DNA from: Streptomyces scopuliridis RB72
GTDB lineage: Bacteria > Actinomycetota > Actinomycetes > Streptomycetales > Streptomycetaceae
Assembly (NCBI RefSeq): GCF_000718095.1
Contig: NZ_JOEI01000007.1
Coordinates: forward strand, 124,001-188,000
Reading direction: 5' to 3'
DNA: 64,000 nucleotides
Position numbers and translations under genes: made by a program. The notes beneath the pieces were generated by a model. The model was given only the letters and a program-made list of their open reading frames with translations. It made no database searches and had not been told where the DNA came from. The stretch's first letter is position 1; each line of letters opens with the position of its first letter. Positions 10,160-19,471 of the stretch are shown here, one piece after another.

Positions 10160-12703
10160 ATGCCGACCTTGAAGCCCTTACGCGGCCTGACCACCGCGTC
10201 CGCCCAGCCGGCCGTGCCCGCCCCGCCGGCCACCTCCGCCCTGCCCGCCGCGTCCGGCCTGCCCGCCGTCGCCGCCGCGCTGATCACGCTGGTCTCCGTC
10301 TGCGCCGGTGACGCCGTGGCCCGCGTCTTCCCCTTCGGGCCGCGGAACCGCAGCGTCAGCGACCTCGGGAATCAGTTCGTACCGTTCCACGCCCAGCTGT
10401 GGGACCTGCTGCACGGGCGGGCCGAGGGCGGCATCCTGCTCAACTGGCGGTCGGGGTACGGCACCGCGTTCCTGCCCGATCTCGGTACGTATCTGACCAG
10501 CCCGTTCGCCGTGCTGGTCGGGCTCTTCCCCCGGGACCGGATCGATCTCGCGGTCTATGTGATCACCCTGCTCAAGATGGCCGCCGCCGGGGCCGCCATG
10601 ACCGTGCTGCTGCTCCAACTGGCCCGGGGCGCGCGCCATTCGCCCCGGTGGGCGGCGGCCGTGCTCGGCGCCGGGTACGCGCTCTGCGGCTGGTCCGTCG
10701 CCGAGGCGGCGTACAACCCCATGTGGCTGGACGGCCTCATCGCCTTCCCGCTCCTCTGTCTGGTCGGCGAGTGGGCCCGGACGGCGCGGCGGCCGGTGCT
10801 CGGTCCGCTGGTCGTCGCCCTCGCCTGGACCGCCAACTTCTACACCGCCTACATGGCCACCCTCGGGGCCGCGCTGGTGCTCTGCCTTCGCCTGCTGCTG
10901 GACGAGGAGCGGACCGTACGCGAGCGCCTCCGGGGCCTGGCGCGGGCCACCGGCACGGTGCTGCTCGGCACCGGGCTGGCCGCTCCCGTCCTCGTCCCCG
11001 TCTTCCTCGGCACCCGGCACGCGTCCCCCGGCTGGACGAAGGAGTTCGTGCCCGTCCCCTGGACGCAGCTGTTCGCGCGCATGCTCCCGGCCACGTATAC
11101 CTTCTTCACCCCCGCGCTGTTCCTGGGCGCGTGCGTGCTGCTGCCCGCCGCCGCCCTGCTCGCGCACCGCTCGGTGCCATGGCGCGTGCGGGCCGGCTGG
11201 GCGGCGCTGGTGGTGGCGGTGGCGCTGTCGTTGCAGTGGGGGCCGACGAGTCTGGCGTGGCACGCCTTCGCGATCCCCAACGGCAGCACGTACCGCCAGA
11301 CGTTCATACTCTCCGGGATCCTCGTCCTCGCCGCCTGGACCGGTCTCAGCCACGGCTGGCCGGGCCGTCGCGCCCTGCTCGCCGGTACGGGCGTGCTCGT
11401 GGCGCTCGCGCTCGCCGCGTCGGCCGACAGGATGCCCGACGGGATGCCCGACGCGCGGGCGCTGGCGCTCTTCGGCGGCGGGGTGGCCACGGCGGCGGCC
11501 GGTCTGGCGCTGGCGCGCAAACGCGGATACGCCGTACTCGCCGCGCTGCTGCTGGTGGGCAGCCTGACCGGGCAGGCCGCGGCCACCACCGCCTACGCGG
11601 ACCGCAAGCGGCTGCACGTGCTGGACGACTACCCGGCCTGGGGCGCGGACCAGAGCGCCAGGGCGGCGGCGATCGCGCGGGCGGACGGATGGCCGCGCTA
11701 CCGCACGGATCCCGGGCGTGAGCGGATCACCGGCAACGACCCGCTGCTGCTCGGCGGCGAGGGCGGTGAGTACTACAGCAGCCATACGCCCGCCGTGCTG
11801 ACCAGCACGATGGCCGCGCTCGGCGGCGGCTGGACATCCGGCGGCCGGGTGGTGGAGAGCCTCGACAACCCGGTCACCGACGCGATCTTCGCGGTGGGCG
11901 CGCGCCTGCGTACCGAGCCGGGGCACGCGCCGGTGCTCGTGCGGGCGCCGGCGCCGCCGCTGGTGACCGTACGGCCGGAGGCGCGGGCCGCTGCGGAGCT
12001 CCGGTACGGGCGTTCGCCCTTCCGCAACCAGGAACTCCTGCTCGGCGCCCGGGTCTACAGCCGCGTCCTCACCTCCCCCCGGGCCGCCGCCGTGTGCCCG
12101 GCCGGCACCGAGGTCTTCCTCTTCGCGCCCGGCTACTACGGCACGGCCCGGCTGGGCGACAGCCCGCCCGTCGCGCTGACCGGCCGACTTCCCAAGCGCC
12201 GGGCGGCGATGGTCTCGCTCGGCACGGCGGAGCGCGCGGGTATCCCGGTGACCTTCGACGGCGCGCGCCCGCGCGAGTGGAGCGTGGGCTGTCTGGACCG
12301 CAAGCGGCTGTCGGCGGCGGTGGACCGGCTGACGGACACGGGCGCCGTCTCGGTGACGGTGACAGACAGCGGCGTACGGGCCGAGGTCCCGGCCGGCAGC
12401 AGGGGGCTCGCGGTGCTCGCGGCGCCCCGTATCGCGGGCTGGAGCTGTGACGGCAAGCCCGCCGCCTCCTACCTCGGGCTGGTCGCGGCGCCGCTGAACG
12501 GATCGGATGGATCGGGCGGGTCGGACGGATCGGACGGATCGCAAACCACCGTGGACTGCTCGTTCCGGCCGCCGGGGCTGCGCTCGGGACTGACGGTGGG
12601 GGCAGCGGCCGTGTTCGTGCTGGTCACCGTCGCTTTCCTGACCATCGCGCGTCGTCGCGCCATGCGCGCGTCGCCCCCGCGACATCAACCCTTCACCCAT
12701 TGA
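10160..12703 (+). CDS. YfhO-family polytopic membrane protein (probable glycosyltransferase)
   Basis: About 847 aa from the ATG at 10160; an in-frame GTG at 10139 would add seven residues and neither start has a strong ribosome site. The N-terminal half has about 12-14 hydrophobic segments. The first external loop carries SDLGNQFVPFHAQLWDLLHG and NWRSGYGTAF, typical of YfhO and related GT-C-like enzymes, where acidic residues after helix 1 are catalytic. The C-terminal ~300 residues form a soluble extracytoplasmic domain (YPAWGADQSARAAA, NDPLLLGGEGGEYYSS), and a last helix (LTVGAAAVFVLVTVAFLTIA) anchors the end. YfhO proteins in firmicutes glycosylate lipoteichoic or wall teichoic acid. A Gly/Ser/Asp repeat near residues 775-795 comes from a GGATCGGAC-like DNA repeat. 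The methyltransferase follows 49 bp downstream. Confidence 0.85.
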   Translation: MPTLKPLRGLTTASAQPAVPAPPATSALPAASGLPAVAAALITLVSVCAGDAVARVFPFGPRNRSVSDLGNQFVPFHAQLWDLLHGRAEGGILLNWRSGYGTAFLPDLGTYLTSPFAVLVGLFPRDRIDLAVYVITLLKMAAAGAAMTVLLLQLARGARHSPRWAAAVLGAGYALCGWSVAEAAYNPMWLDGLIAFPLLCLVGEWARTARRPVLGPLVVALAWTANFYTAYMATLGAALVLCLRLLLDEERTVRERLRGLARATGTVLLGTGLAAPVLVPVFLGTRHASPGWTKEFVPVPWTQLFARMLPATYTFFTPALFLGACVLLPAAALLAHRSVPWRVRAGWAALVVAVALSLQWGPTSLAWHAFAIPNGSTYRQTFILSGILVLAAWTGLSHGWPGRRALLAGTGVLVALALAASADRMPDGMPDARALALFGGGVATAAAGLALARKRGYAVLAALLLVGSLTGQAAATTAYADRKRLHVLDDYPAWGADQSARAAAIARADGWPRYRTDPGRERITGNDPLLLGGEGGEYYSSHTPAVLTSTMAALGGGWTSGGRVVESLDNPVTDAIFAVGARLRTEPGHAPVLVRAPAPPLVTVRPEARAAAELRYGRSPFRNQELLLGARVYSRVLTSPRAAAVCPAGTEVFLFAPGYYGTARLGDSPPVALTGRLPKRRAAMVSLGTAERAGIPVTFDGARPREWSVGCLDRKRLSAAVDRLTDTGAVSVTVTDSGVRAEVPAGSRGLAVLAAPRIAGWSCDGKPAASYLGLVAAPLNGSDGSGGSDGSDGSQTTVDCSFRPPGLRSGLTVGAAAVFVLVTVAFLTIARRRAMRASPPRHQPFTH

Positions 12704-12752
12704 GCACTGAGGTGTGGCCCGCCGGGGCCGCGCCGGAGCGTAGTTTCCGCGC

Positions 12753-13667
12753 ATGTCTTCTCTTTTGAGCAACCGGCTGGCGAAGAGGATCCTGCGACCT
12801 GCCGCCGGACTGGTAGACCGGCGCATCAAGCACTCGCCCCTGCGTAAAGATCTCGACACCCTGAAGCGCGAGGTCGCGGACCTGCGCGCTCAGCAGTACG
12901 CGTTCGGCCTGCTGTTCGACCGGACGGGGCGGAGCGGCCACCGGGTGCCCACGCCCGCTCAGATCGACACCCTCGTACGACAGATAGCCGAGGTGACCGG
13001 GGAGGACGGCGGGTACGCCCGGCGTAACGTCACCGTCGCGTACCGCAATGTGATCGCCCTGGAGGCGCTGGCCGTGGGCCGGCTGGCCGGCTCCACCTCG
13101 AACGTGTGCGGCAAGCTCGCCACCGTCCCGCTGCTCTCCCCGCCCAACGGCGACGTCCTGGAGATCGGCACGCTGTACGGCCTGTTCTCGGCCACGATGA
13201 TGCGCATGCTGCACCGGGCCGGCACGGAAGCGCGGCTCACGATCGTCGACCCGCTGGTGGGCAGCCAGCTCCAGCCCGGCGCGAAGCAGTCCGCCGAGCC
13301 GACGGGCACGCCGGTGCGCATGGACGTCGTACGCGCCAACCTCGCGCTGGGCGGCCGGTCCGGCGAGGAGGCCCGCATACAGCAGGGCTTCTCCGGGGAC
13401 CCGGAGGTGCGGGCCGCGGTCTCCGACCGTGAGTACGGCGTGATCGTGGTGGACGGTGACCACTCCGCGGAAGGCGTGCTGGCCGACCTGGAGTGGGTCG
13501 AGGAGATCGTGGCACCCGGCGGGATCGTCGTCCTCGACGACTACGGCGACGGCCACTGGCCGGGCGTCCAGGAGGCCACGGACAAGCACCTGGCGAACGG
13601 CACGTCGCGGCTGGAGATGCTGGGCCGCGTCTCGACGTCGGCGTTCCTGCGGGCGCGGCCGGCGTAG
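12753..13667 (+). CDS. class I SAM-dependent methyltransferase (Methyltransf_24 type)
   Basis: The 304-aa protein has a basic N-terminus and a short helical stretch (LRKDLDTLKREVADLRAQ) and then a Rossmann methyltransferase domain. SAM motif I is DVLEIGTLYGLFSATM near residues 133-148; motif II-like RLTIVDPL follows; an acidic VIVVDGDHSAEGVLADLEWV and IVVLDDYGDGHWPGVQEA near 230-275 match the metal-binding Asp cluster of CmcI/TylF/rhamnosyl O-methyltransferase relatives. This suggests O-methylation of a sugar or glycolipid, but the substrate cannot be read from sequence. It lies on the same strand 49 bp after the YfhO-type gene and could be co-transcribed, which supports a surface-glycan substrate. 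The start is ATG. Confidence 0.85.
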   Translation: MSSLLSNRLAKRILRPAAGLVDRRIKHSPLRKDLDTLKREVADLRAQQYAFGLLFDRTGRSGHRVPTPAQIDTLVRQIAEVTGEDGGYARRNVTVAYRNVIALEALAVGRLAGSTSNVCGKLATVPLLSPPNGDVLEIGTLYGLFSATMMRMLHRAGTEARLTIVDPLVGSQLQPGAKQSAEPTGTPVRMDVVRANLALGGRSGEEARIQQGFSGDPEVRAAVSDREYGVIVVDGDHSAEGVLADLEWVEEIVAPGGIVVLDDYGDGHWPGVQEATDKHLANGTSRLEMLGRVSTSAFLRARPA

Positions 13668-13802
13668 ACGAGTAAGTCCGAAGTCCCGTCTGCCCGGCCC
13701 CGGGTGGGTCGCTGACCGCCACCCCGCAGTCGCCGCCGTCGCCGCCGCGCGCGCTACGGCGGCGCCGGGGCGCGTGACGGATCCACCCGGGCCGGCGGCC
13801 GG

Positions 13803-13819
13803 CGGTCCTCGAAGGACCG
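13803..13819. terminator. weak hairpin between converging genes
   Basis: CGGTCCT and AGGACCG form a perfect 7-bp stem around a CGA loop between the convergent methyltransferase and HNH lipoprotein genes. There is no T run, so it is only a possible terminator. Confidence 0.35.
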
Positions 13820-13897
13820 TCAACCCGCTACCCGGAGGTCCGTTTCATCGGCTGACGGCAGGCGGCACCCCGGCCCCGGCGCCGTCAGCCGCCGCCG

Positions 13898-14698
13898 TCA
13901 GCCGCCGCACTGCTCAAGCATCGCCCGCTTGTCCGCCGTGGTCACCGGCATCTCGTACTTGAGCGCGACCTGACCGAAGCGGACCGCGTACGAGCACCGG
14001 ATCGCCTTGTCCGGCGGGAGCCAGGACGCCGGACCCGAGTCGCGCTTGGCCGAGTTGGCGCGGCCCTCCACCGGCAGCAGGTTCAGCACGTCGTTCGCCA
14101 GTTGTCGGCGCTTCTTCTCGGACCAGCGGGCGGAGCCGAGCTGCCAGCTGTAGGACAGCGGCACGACATGGTCTATCTGCACCTCGCTCGCGCGCTGCTT
14201 GCTCCACTCGATGGTCTTGCCGGTGTAGGGGTCGTGCAGCGTCATCGAGGCGACCACGCAGTCGGAACCTGAGCGGAAGCGCAGCTCCTGGCCGTCGCGC
14301 TGGAGAAGATCGTTCCGGGTGTCGCACCCGTTCCGCGCCAGCGGTACCCCGTCCGCCGTGTCCATCCAGGCGTAGCCGAATTCATCCCGGTCATAACCGG
14401 TCTTGGGCCCCCGCCCGGCGGTGCGTACCTGCGCGATGAGCTGCCGCGCGCTCTTCCGGTCAGCCTCGGAACTGATCGCCGCGAGCCCCGGCTTGGTCCC
14501 GTCAGGATTCCCGAGCGGCCCGGCCCCGTACCCGCCACCACCGCTCCCACTGCCCCCACTCGACGCCGAAGCCGACGCCTCGGGATCCGCGCCCAACTCC
14601 CCCGTACACCCCGTCAGCACCACCACGGACACCACAGGAAGGACAAGGGCCCTTCCCCCACGACACGTTCGCGCTATTCGTTCACCAAGACTGCTCAC
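13898..14698 (-). CDS. secreted lipoprotein with GmrSD/DUF1524-type HNH nuclease domain
   Basis: The 266-aa product starts at GTG and has a lipoprotein signal (LVLPVVSVVVLTGC), so it should be anchored on the outer face of the membrane by a lipidated Cys near residue 32. A Gly/Ser linker follows. The C-terminal ~170 residues match the DUF1524/GmrSD C-terminal HNH domain: GYDRDEFGYAW, then EVQIDHVVPLSYSWQLG with the metal/catalytic His pair region, then LANDVLNLLPVEGRANSAK and an SWLPPDK element. Cys pairs in NGCDTR and SDCVVA may form disulfides outside the cell. Similar proteins are common in streptomycetes and are annotated as HNH endonucleases. DNA cleavage outside the cell, for defence or nutrient recovery, is inference. 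It lies just downstream of mfd on the same strand with a 55-bp gap. Confidence 0.88.
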   Translation of the reverse strand: MSSLGERIARTCRGGRALVLPVVSVVVLTGCTGELGADPEASASASSGGSGSGGGGYGAGPLGNPDGTKPGLAAISSEADRKSARQLIAQVRTAGRGPKTGYDRDEFGYAWMDTADGVPLARNGCDTRNDLLQRDGQELRFRSGSDCVVASMTLHDPYTGKTIEWSKQRASEVQIDHVVPLSYSWQLGSARWSEKKRRQLANDVLNLLPVEGRANSAKRDSGPASWLPPDKAIRCSYAVRFGQVALKYEMPVTTADKRAMLEQCGG

Positions 14699-14753
14699 CG
14701 CCGCACTCTACCGAGCACGCGGCACGCCGAAACGCGCCCCACCGCACGCCCCG

Positions 14754-17700
14754 CTACGACCCCAGGATCGTCGCCAGGAACTCGCCCGTCCACGCCAGCA
14801 GTTCGCGTCCCACCACCGGCTTGCCGCCGATCTTCCCGCTCGTCGGGCGCGGTACCAGGATCTGGTGCGCCGGGGCCTTGATGACCGTACGGGGATAGAG
14901 CCGCTTCAGGCGCAGCTCCTGCGACTCCCGCAGCTCCACCGGCGCGAACCGGATGTTCGCGCCCTGGAGCACGATCTCGCCGACCCCGCACGCCCGCGCC
15001 AGCATCCGCAGCCCCGCCACCAGCAGCAGGTTCTCCACCGGCTCCGGAAGCTTGCCGTAGCGGTCGGTGAGCTCCTCGCGGACCGCCGCGATGTCCTCCT
15101 CCGTATTGGCGGAGGCGATCGAACGGTACGCCTGCAGCCGCAGCCGCTCGCCCGGCGCGTACTCGTGCGGGACATGCGCGTCGACCGGCAGCTCGATCTT
15201 GACCTCCAGCGGCGGCGCCTCCTCCACCCCGCCCTCGATGGACGCGCGGTAGTCGGCGACCGCCTCGCCCACCATCCGTACGTACAGATCGAAGCCGACG
15301 CCCGCGATATGCCCCGACTGCTCGCCGCCGAGCAGATTGCCCGCGCCGCGGATCTCCAGGTCCTTCATCGCGACATACATGCCCGCGCCCATCTCCGTGT
15401 GCTGGGCGATGGTCGCCAGGCGCTCGTGGGCGGTCTCGGTCAGCGGCTTCTCCGGCGGGTAGAGGAAGTACGCGTAGCCGCGGTCCCGGCCACGCCCCAC
15501 CCGGCCCCGCAGCTGGTGCAGTTGCGAGAGGCCGAAGTTGTCGCCGCGCTCCACGATCAGGGTGTTGGCGTTGGAGATGTCGATCCCGGACTCGACGATC
15601 GTCGTGGAGACCAGCACGTCGAATCTCTTCTCCCAGAAGTCGACGACGACCTGCTCCAGCGCGCTCTCGCCCATCTGGCCGTGCGCCGTCGCGATCCGCG
15701 CCTCGGGGACGATCTCGCGCAGCCGCGCCGCCGCCCGGTCGATCGACTCCACGCGGTTGTGGATATAGAAGACCTGGCCCTCGCGCAGCAGTTCACGCCG
15801 GACGGCCGCGCCGATCTGCTTCTGCTCGTACGGGCCGACGAACGTCAGCACCGGATGGCGCTCCTCCGGCGGCGTGGTGATCGTCGACATCTCGCGGATG
15901 CCGGTGACGGCCATTTCGAGCGTACGGGGAATGGGCGTCGCGGACATCGTGAGGACATCGACATTGGCGCGCAGCTTCTTCAGCTGCTCCTTGTGCTCCA
16001 CACCGAACCGCTGCTCCTCGTCGACGATGACCAGCCCCAGGTCCTTGAACCTGGTCTCGGACGAGAACAGCCGGTGCGTACCGATGACGATGTCGACCGC
16101 GCCCTCCCGCAGGCCCTGGAGCGTCGCCTTCGCCTCCGCGTCCGACTGGAAACGGGACAGCGCCTTCACGGCGACCGGGAACTGCGCGTACCGCTCGGAG
16201 AACGTGCCGAAGTGCTGCTGCACCAGCAGCGTCGTCGGCACGAGGACCGCGACCTGCTTGCCGTCCTGGACCGCCTTGAAGGCCGCCCGTACGGCGATCT
16301 CCGTCTTGCCGTAGCCGACGTCGCCGCAGATCAGCCGGTCCATCGGGACCGTCTTCTCCATGTCCTCCTTGACCTCGGCGATGGTGGAGAGCTGGTCGGG
16401 CGTCTCCACGTACGGGAAGGCGTCCTCCAGCTCCCGCTGCCAGGGCGTGTCGGGGCCGAAGGCATGGCCGGGGGCCGCCATCCGCGCCGAGTAGAGCTTG
16501 ATCAGGTCGGCGGCGATCTCCTTGACCGCCTTCTTGGCGCGCGCCTTGGTCTTCGTCCAGTCCGCGCCGCCGAGGCGGTGCAGCGTCGGGGCCTCGCCGC
16601 CCACGTACTTGGTGACCTGTTCCAGCTGGTCGGTGGGGATGTAGAGGCGGTCGCCCGGCTGGCCGCGCTTGGCCGGGGCGTACTCGACGAGCAGATACTC
16701 CCGCGTCGCGCCCTGCACCGTACGCTGCACCATCTCGACATAGCGGCCGACGCCGTGCTGTTCGTGGACGATGTAGTCGCCCGTCTCCAGCGTGAGCGGG
16801 TCGATCGTCTTGCGGCGCTTGGCCGGCATCCGGGCGCCGTCCTTGCCCGCCGCCTTCTGGCCGGAGAGATCGGTCTCGGTGAGCACGGCGAGCTTGAGGT
16901 CCGGATCGACGAAGCCGTAGTCGATCGAGCCGCAGGCGACATGGACGAGGGACGGGGTGATCTCCGCCAGACCGCGGGCGGTACGGGCCCCGGGGGTGTC
17001 GAGCCGGGCCGCGATGCCCTCGCCGCCGAGGACCTCGACCGTACGGGCCGCCGTGCCGTGCCCCTCCGTGACGAAGACCGTACGCCAGCCGTCCGCCAGC
17101 CAGCCCTTGGTGTCGGCGAGCGCGCGTGCGGTGTCGCCGCGGTACGACTCCGGGGCGCGCATCCCCAGCGTGATGGCCTCGCCCGACGCGTCCTCCAGCT
17201 CCTCGTCCACGGCGAACGGGGAGACCGACCACCACATCATGCCCAGCTCACGGGCGTGCTCCCGGACGTCCGCGATGCCCCGCAGCGAGGCCGCGCCGAC
17301 ATCGATCGGGGCCTCTCCGCCGTCGGCGCTGGCCGCCCAGGACGCCTGGAGGAACTCCTGGCTCGTCGCCACCAGGTCCGCCGCCCGGGTCCGTACCCGC
17401 TCCGGGTCGCAGACCAGCGCCATCGAACCGGCCGGCAGGACGTCCAGCAGCAGCTCCATGTCGTCGACGAGGACCGGCGCCAGGGACTCCATGCCCTCGA
17501 CCGCGATCCCCTCCGCGATCTTGCCCAGCAGCTCGCCCAGCTCCGGATGCTGCTCGGCGAGCGCGGCGGCCCGCTCCCGGACCTGCGGGGTGAGCAGCAG
17601 CTCCCGGCAGGGCGGCGCCCACAGCCCGTGTTCGGCCACCTCCAGGGAGCGCTGGTCGGCCACCTTGAAGTAACGGATCTCCTCGACGTCGTCGCCCCAG

Positions 17701-18314
17701 AACTCCACCCGCAGGGGGTGCTCCTCGGTGGGCGGGAAGACATCCAGGATGCCGCCGCGCACGGCGAACTCGCCGCGCTTCTCGACCAGCTCGACCCGGG
17801 CGTACGCGGCGGCGGCCAGCGCCTCCGTGATCTCGTTCAGATCGGCGCTCTGGCCGCCGCGCAGCGCGACCGGCTCCAGCTCGCCGAGCCCCTTGACCTG
17901 CGGCTGGAGCACGGAGCGTACGGGCGAGACCACCACGCTGACCGGGCCGGCCGTGGGGTCGTCCTTCGCCGGGTGCGCGAGCCGGCGCAGCACGGCGAGC
18001 CTGCGGCCCACGGTGTCGGAGCGGGGCGAGAGCCGCTCGTGCGGCAGGGTCTCCCACGACGGGTACTCGACGACGGTGTCCGGGTCCAGCAGCGAGCGCA
18101 GGGCCGCCGCCAGATCCTCGGCCTCCCGCCCGGTGGCGGTCACGGCCAGCACCGGCCGCCCGGCCTCCCGCGCCAGCGCGGCCACCGCGAAGGGCCGCGC
18201 CGCGGGCGGTCCGACGAGGTCGATGTGCGGGCGGTGACCATCGGTGGCGGCCTTCACCGCTTCGGCGAGCGCCGGGTCACGTACGACGGCGTCCAGCAGA
18301 CCGTGCAGGCTCAT
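14754..18314 (-). CDS. mfd: transcription-repair coupling factor Mfd
   Basis: From the ATG at 18314 the protein is 1186 aa, normal for actinomycete Mfd. The frame is open far upstream, but conserved sequence begins at MSLHGLLDAVV; an ATG five codons earlier (18329) is the alternative. UvrB-like N-terminal domains span roughly 1-470 (EYPSWETLPHERLSPRSD). The RNA-polymerase-interacting CarD-like domain begins near 500 (ETGDYIVHEQHGVGRY). The SF2 translocase follows with Walker A GDVGYGKTE near 660, Walker B DEEQ near 765, and helicase motifs TMSATPIPRTLEMA and ESGIDISNANTLIVERGD. The C-terminal autoinhibitory domain is complete. It displaces stalled RNA polymerase at lesions and recruits UvrA. 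It diverges from the F420-type gene. Confidence 0.98.
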   Translation of the reverse strand: MSLHGLLDAVVRDPALAEAVKAATDGHRPHIDLVGPPAARPFAVAALAREAGRPVLAVTATGREAEDLAAALRSLLDPDTVVEYPSWETLPHERLSPRSDTVGRRLAVLRRLAHPAKDDPTAGPVSVVVSPVRSVLQPQVKGLGELEPVALRGGQSADLNEITEALAAAAYARVELVEKRGEFAVRGGILDVFPPTEEHPLRVEFWGDDVEEIRYFKVADQRSLEVAEHGLWAPPCRELLLTPQVRERAAALAEQHPELGELLGKIAEGIAVEGMESLAPVLVDDMELLLDVLPAGSMALVCDPERVRTRAADLVATSQEFLQASWAASADGGEAPIDVGAASLRGIADVREHARELGMMWWSVSPFAVDEELEDASGEAITLGMRAPESYRGDTARALADTKGWLADGWRTVFVTEGHGTAARTVEVLGGEGIAARLDTPGARTARGLAEITPSLVHVACGSIDYGFVDPDLKLAVLTETDLSGQKAAGKDGARMPAKRRKTIDPLTLETGDYIVHEQHGVGRYVEMVQRTVQGATREYLLVEYAPAKRGQPGDRLYIPTDQLEQVTKYVGGEAPTLHRLGGADWTKTKARAKKAVKEIAADLIKLYSARMAAPGHAFGPDTPWQRELEDAFPYVETPDQLSTIAEVKEDMEKTVPMDRLICGDVGYGKTEIAVRAAFKAVQDGKQVAVLVPTTLLVQQHFGTFSERYAQFPVAVKALSRFQSDAEAKATLQGLREGAVDIVIGTHRLFSSETRFKDLGLVIVDEEQRFGVEHKEQLKKLRANVDVLTMSATPIPRTLEMAVTGIREMSTITTPPEERHPVLTFVGPYEQKQIGAAVRRELLREGQVFYIHNRVESIDRAAARLREIVPEARIATAHGQMGESALEQVVVDFWEKRFDVLVSTTIVESGIDISNANTLIVERGDNFGLSQLHQLRGRVGRGRDRGYAYFLYPPEKPLTETAHERLATIAQHTEMGAGMYVAMKDLEIRGAGNLLGGEQSGHIAGVGFDLYVRMVGEAVADYRASIEGGVEEAPPLEVKIELPVDAHVPHEYAPGERLRLQAYRSIASANTEEDIAAVREELTDRYGKLPEPVENLLLVAGLRMLARACGVGEIVLQGANIRFAPVELRESQELRLKRLYPRTVIKAPAHQILVPRPTSGKIGGKPVVGRELLAWTGEFLATILGS

Positions 18315-18578
18315 GAAGGGGGGTTCCATCCAGGTCCGAGATCGATCGGGCGGGCTGAGAGTGCGGGCAACGCAAGGGACCCGACACGTCTCACGGGCCG
18401 GGGGTTCTCCAGCGTACGACGCCGGTGTGACACCCGGGACCGGAAGCCGGCCGGAGCGGGGGCCGGTGACGGGAACCAGGAATGATCGAACCCGATCGTT
18501 CATTGAAGGAAGCACGGGACGCGGGCCGTGACCGGCGCGACGTCCGACGCCGGATTTCCGACGATGGGATGGATCAGC

Positions 18579-19025
18579 ATGCCTCTTGAGGGTGAGTACG
18601 AGCCCAGCTCGCTGCCGATGGCACGCGAGCAGGTCGAGGTGTACGAGAACTCGGGCGGTACGGAGGGGACGACGCTGCACGGCATGCCCGTCATCGTCCT
18701 CACCACCCGGGGCGCGAAGAGCGGCAAGATCCGCAAGAGCCCGCTGATGCGAGTGGAACACGACGGCGTCTACGCGGCGGTCGCCTCACTGGGCGGCGCC
18801 CCCAAGAACCCGGTCTGGTACCACAACGTCACGGCCGACCCCCGGGTGGAACTCCAGGACGGCCCGGTACGCCAGGACATGATCGCCCGCGAGGTCACCG
18901 GCGAGGAGAAGACCGTGTGGTGGAACCGCGCGGTCGAGGCGTTCCCGCCGTACGCCGAGTACCAGACGAAGACGGACCGCGAGATCCCCGTCTTCATCCT
19001 GGAGCCGTCACCCAACCCCCACTGA
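18579..19025 (+). CDS. F420/deazaflavin-dependent nitroreductase family protein (DUF385)
   Basis: From ATG 18579 the product is 148 aa, matching the family length and its usual MPLEGEYEP beginning. A GTG at 18528 would add 17 residues with no better ribosome site; GGGATGGA lies upstream of the chosen ATG. The split-barrel DUF385 fold is shown by [30 protein letters not shown], the K-SG-R-T/P segment that contacts F420 phosphate, then [31 protein letters not shown]. Members use reduced F420 to reduce quinones or nitroaromatics and are linked to oxidative-stress protection. It starts divergently from mfd and ends at a strong terminator, so it is probably monocistronic. Confidence 0.9.
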   Translation: MPLEGEYEPSSLPMAREQVEVYENSGGTEGTTLHGMPVIVLTTRGAKSGKIRKSPLMRVEHDGVYAAVASLGGAPKNPVWYHNVTADPRVELQDGPVRQDMIAREVTGEEKTVWWNRAVEAFPPYAEYQTKTDREIPVFILEPSPNPH

Positions 19026-19032
19026 TCAGCTG

Positions 19033-19068
19033 CCCCCTGTGCCCCGGGCCGTCCTGGGGCACAGGGGG
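19033..19068 (+). terminator. rho-independent-type hairpin after F420 gene
   Basis: CCCCCTGTGCCCC (19033-19045) pairs perfectly with GGGGCACAGGGGG (19056-19068) around a 10-base loop, 8 bp after the stop codon. There is no long T run, as is usual in streptomycetes. Confidence 0.8.
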
Positions 19069-19137
19069 TGTCCCACGGATGAGTGTTTCGAGGGGAAACG
19101 GTATCGCCGCACGCGCGTCGGCGACATCATTTCAGTC

Positions 19138-19455
19138 TCATGCGTGGAGTCTCATGCGCGCGAGGGGGAGGGAGACCCGGAGGAGCTGCTTCCGCTGATC
19201 ACCCAGCGGCTCAACCCTGGTGGGGTCCTGGTCTTCTCCCACCCTCCGGCCATCCCCGGCACATCTGGCGCTCAGGGCATGTACAAGGGCGGCTTCGCGG
19301 GCAAGGCGATGTACACCTACCGCTACAGCCACACGCCCGCCGCATGGAAAGCGCGATTGCTCGGTGCCGGATTTGCCGAAGTGGACGCACAGGTGCTCGA
19401 CGCACCGGCACCCGGCCACATCGGAACGCTGATCGTCCGCGCCACCGTCACGTAG
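19138..19455 (+). pseudogene. truncated SAM-dependent methyltransferase remnant
   Basis: The readable frame ending at TAG 19455 encodes only the C-terminal half of a class I methyltransferase: DPEELLPLITQRLNPGGVLVFSHPP (the post-motif II/III region), then GMYKGGFAGKAMYTYRYSHTPAAWKARLLGAGF and GHIGTLIVRATVT. The SAM-binding N-terminal half (motif I, E/DxGxGxG) is missing, and the first part of the frame (19039 onward) is unlike any methyltransferase. A direct repeat AGTCTCATGCG, with copies 3 bp apart near 19133-19157, sits where homology begins and may mark the deletion junction. It is read as a decayed gene. Confidence 0.65.
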
Positions 19456-19471
19456 GCCGTGGCGGCCTACG
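19451..19471. terminator. bidirectional hairpin between convergent genes
   Basis: CGTAGGCC and GGCCTACG form a perfect 8-bp stem around GTGGC, overlapping the stop codons of the methyltransferase remnant and of the one-pass membrane protein gene. Confidence 0.5.

Noticed and set aside
12490..12545. GGATCGGAC repeats as an intergenic element
   Set aside because: They lie inside the YfhO-type coding frame and encode a Gly/Ser/Asp linker.
10178..12859. 893-codon open frame antisense to the YfhO-type gene
   Set aside because: It has no conserved domain and mirrors a good membrane-protein frame; low-complexity Arg/Gly/His content indicates a GC shadow.
14403..18485. 1360-codon + strand open frame across mfd
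   Set aside because: The minus strand holds all Mfd motifs. The + frame is Arg/Leu/Asp-rich and crosses the HNH and mfd gene boundary.
18329..18761. Longer N-terminus for Mfd
   Set aside because: The extra residues are low-complexity and overlap the start of the divergent F420 gene; conservation begins at MSLHGLL.
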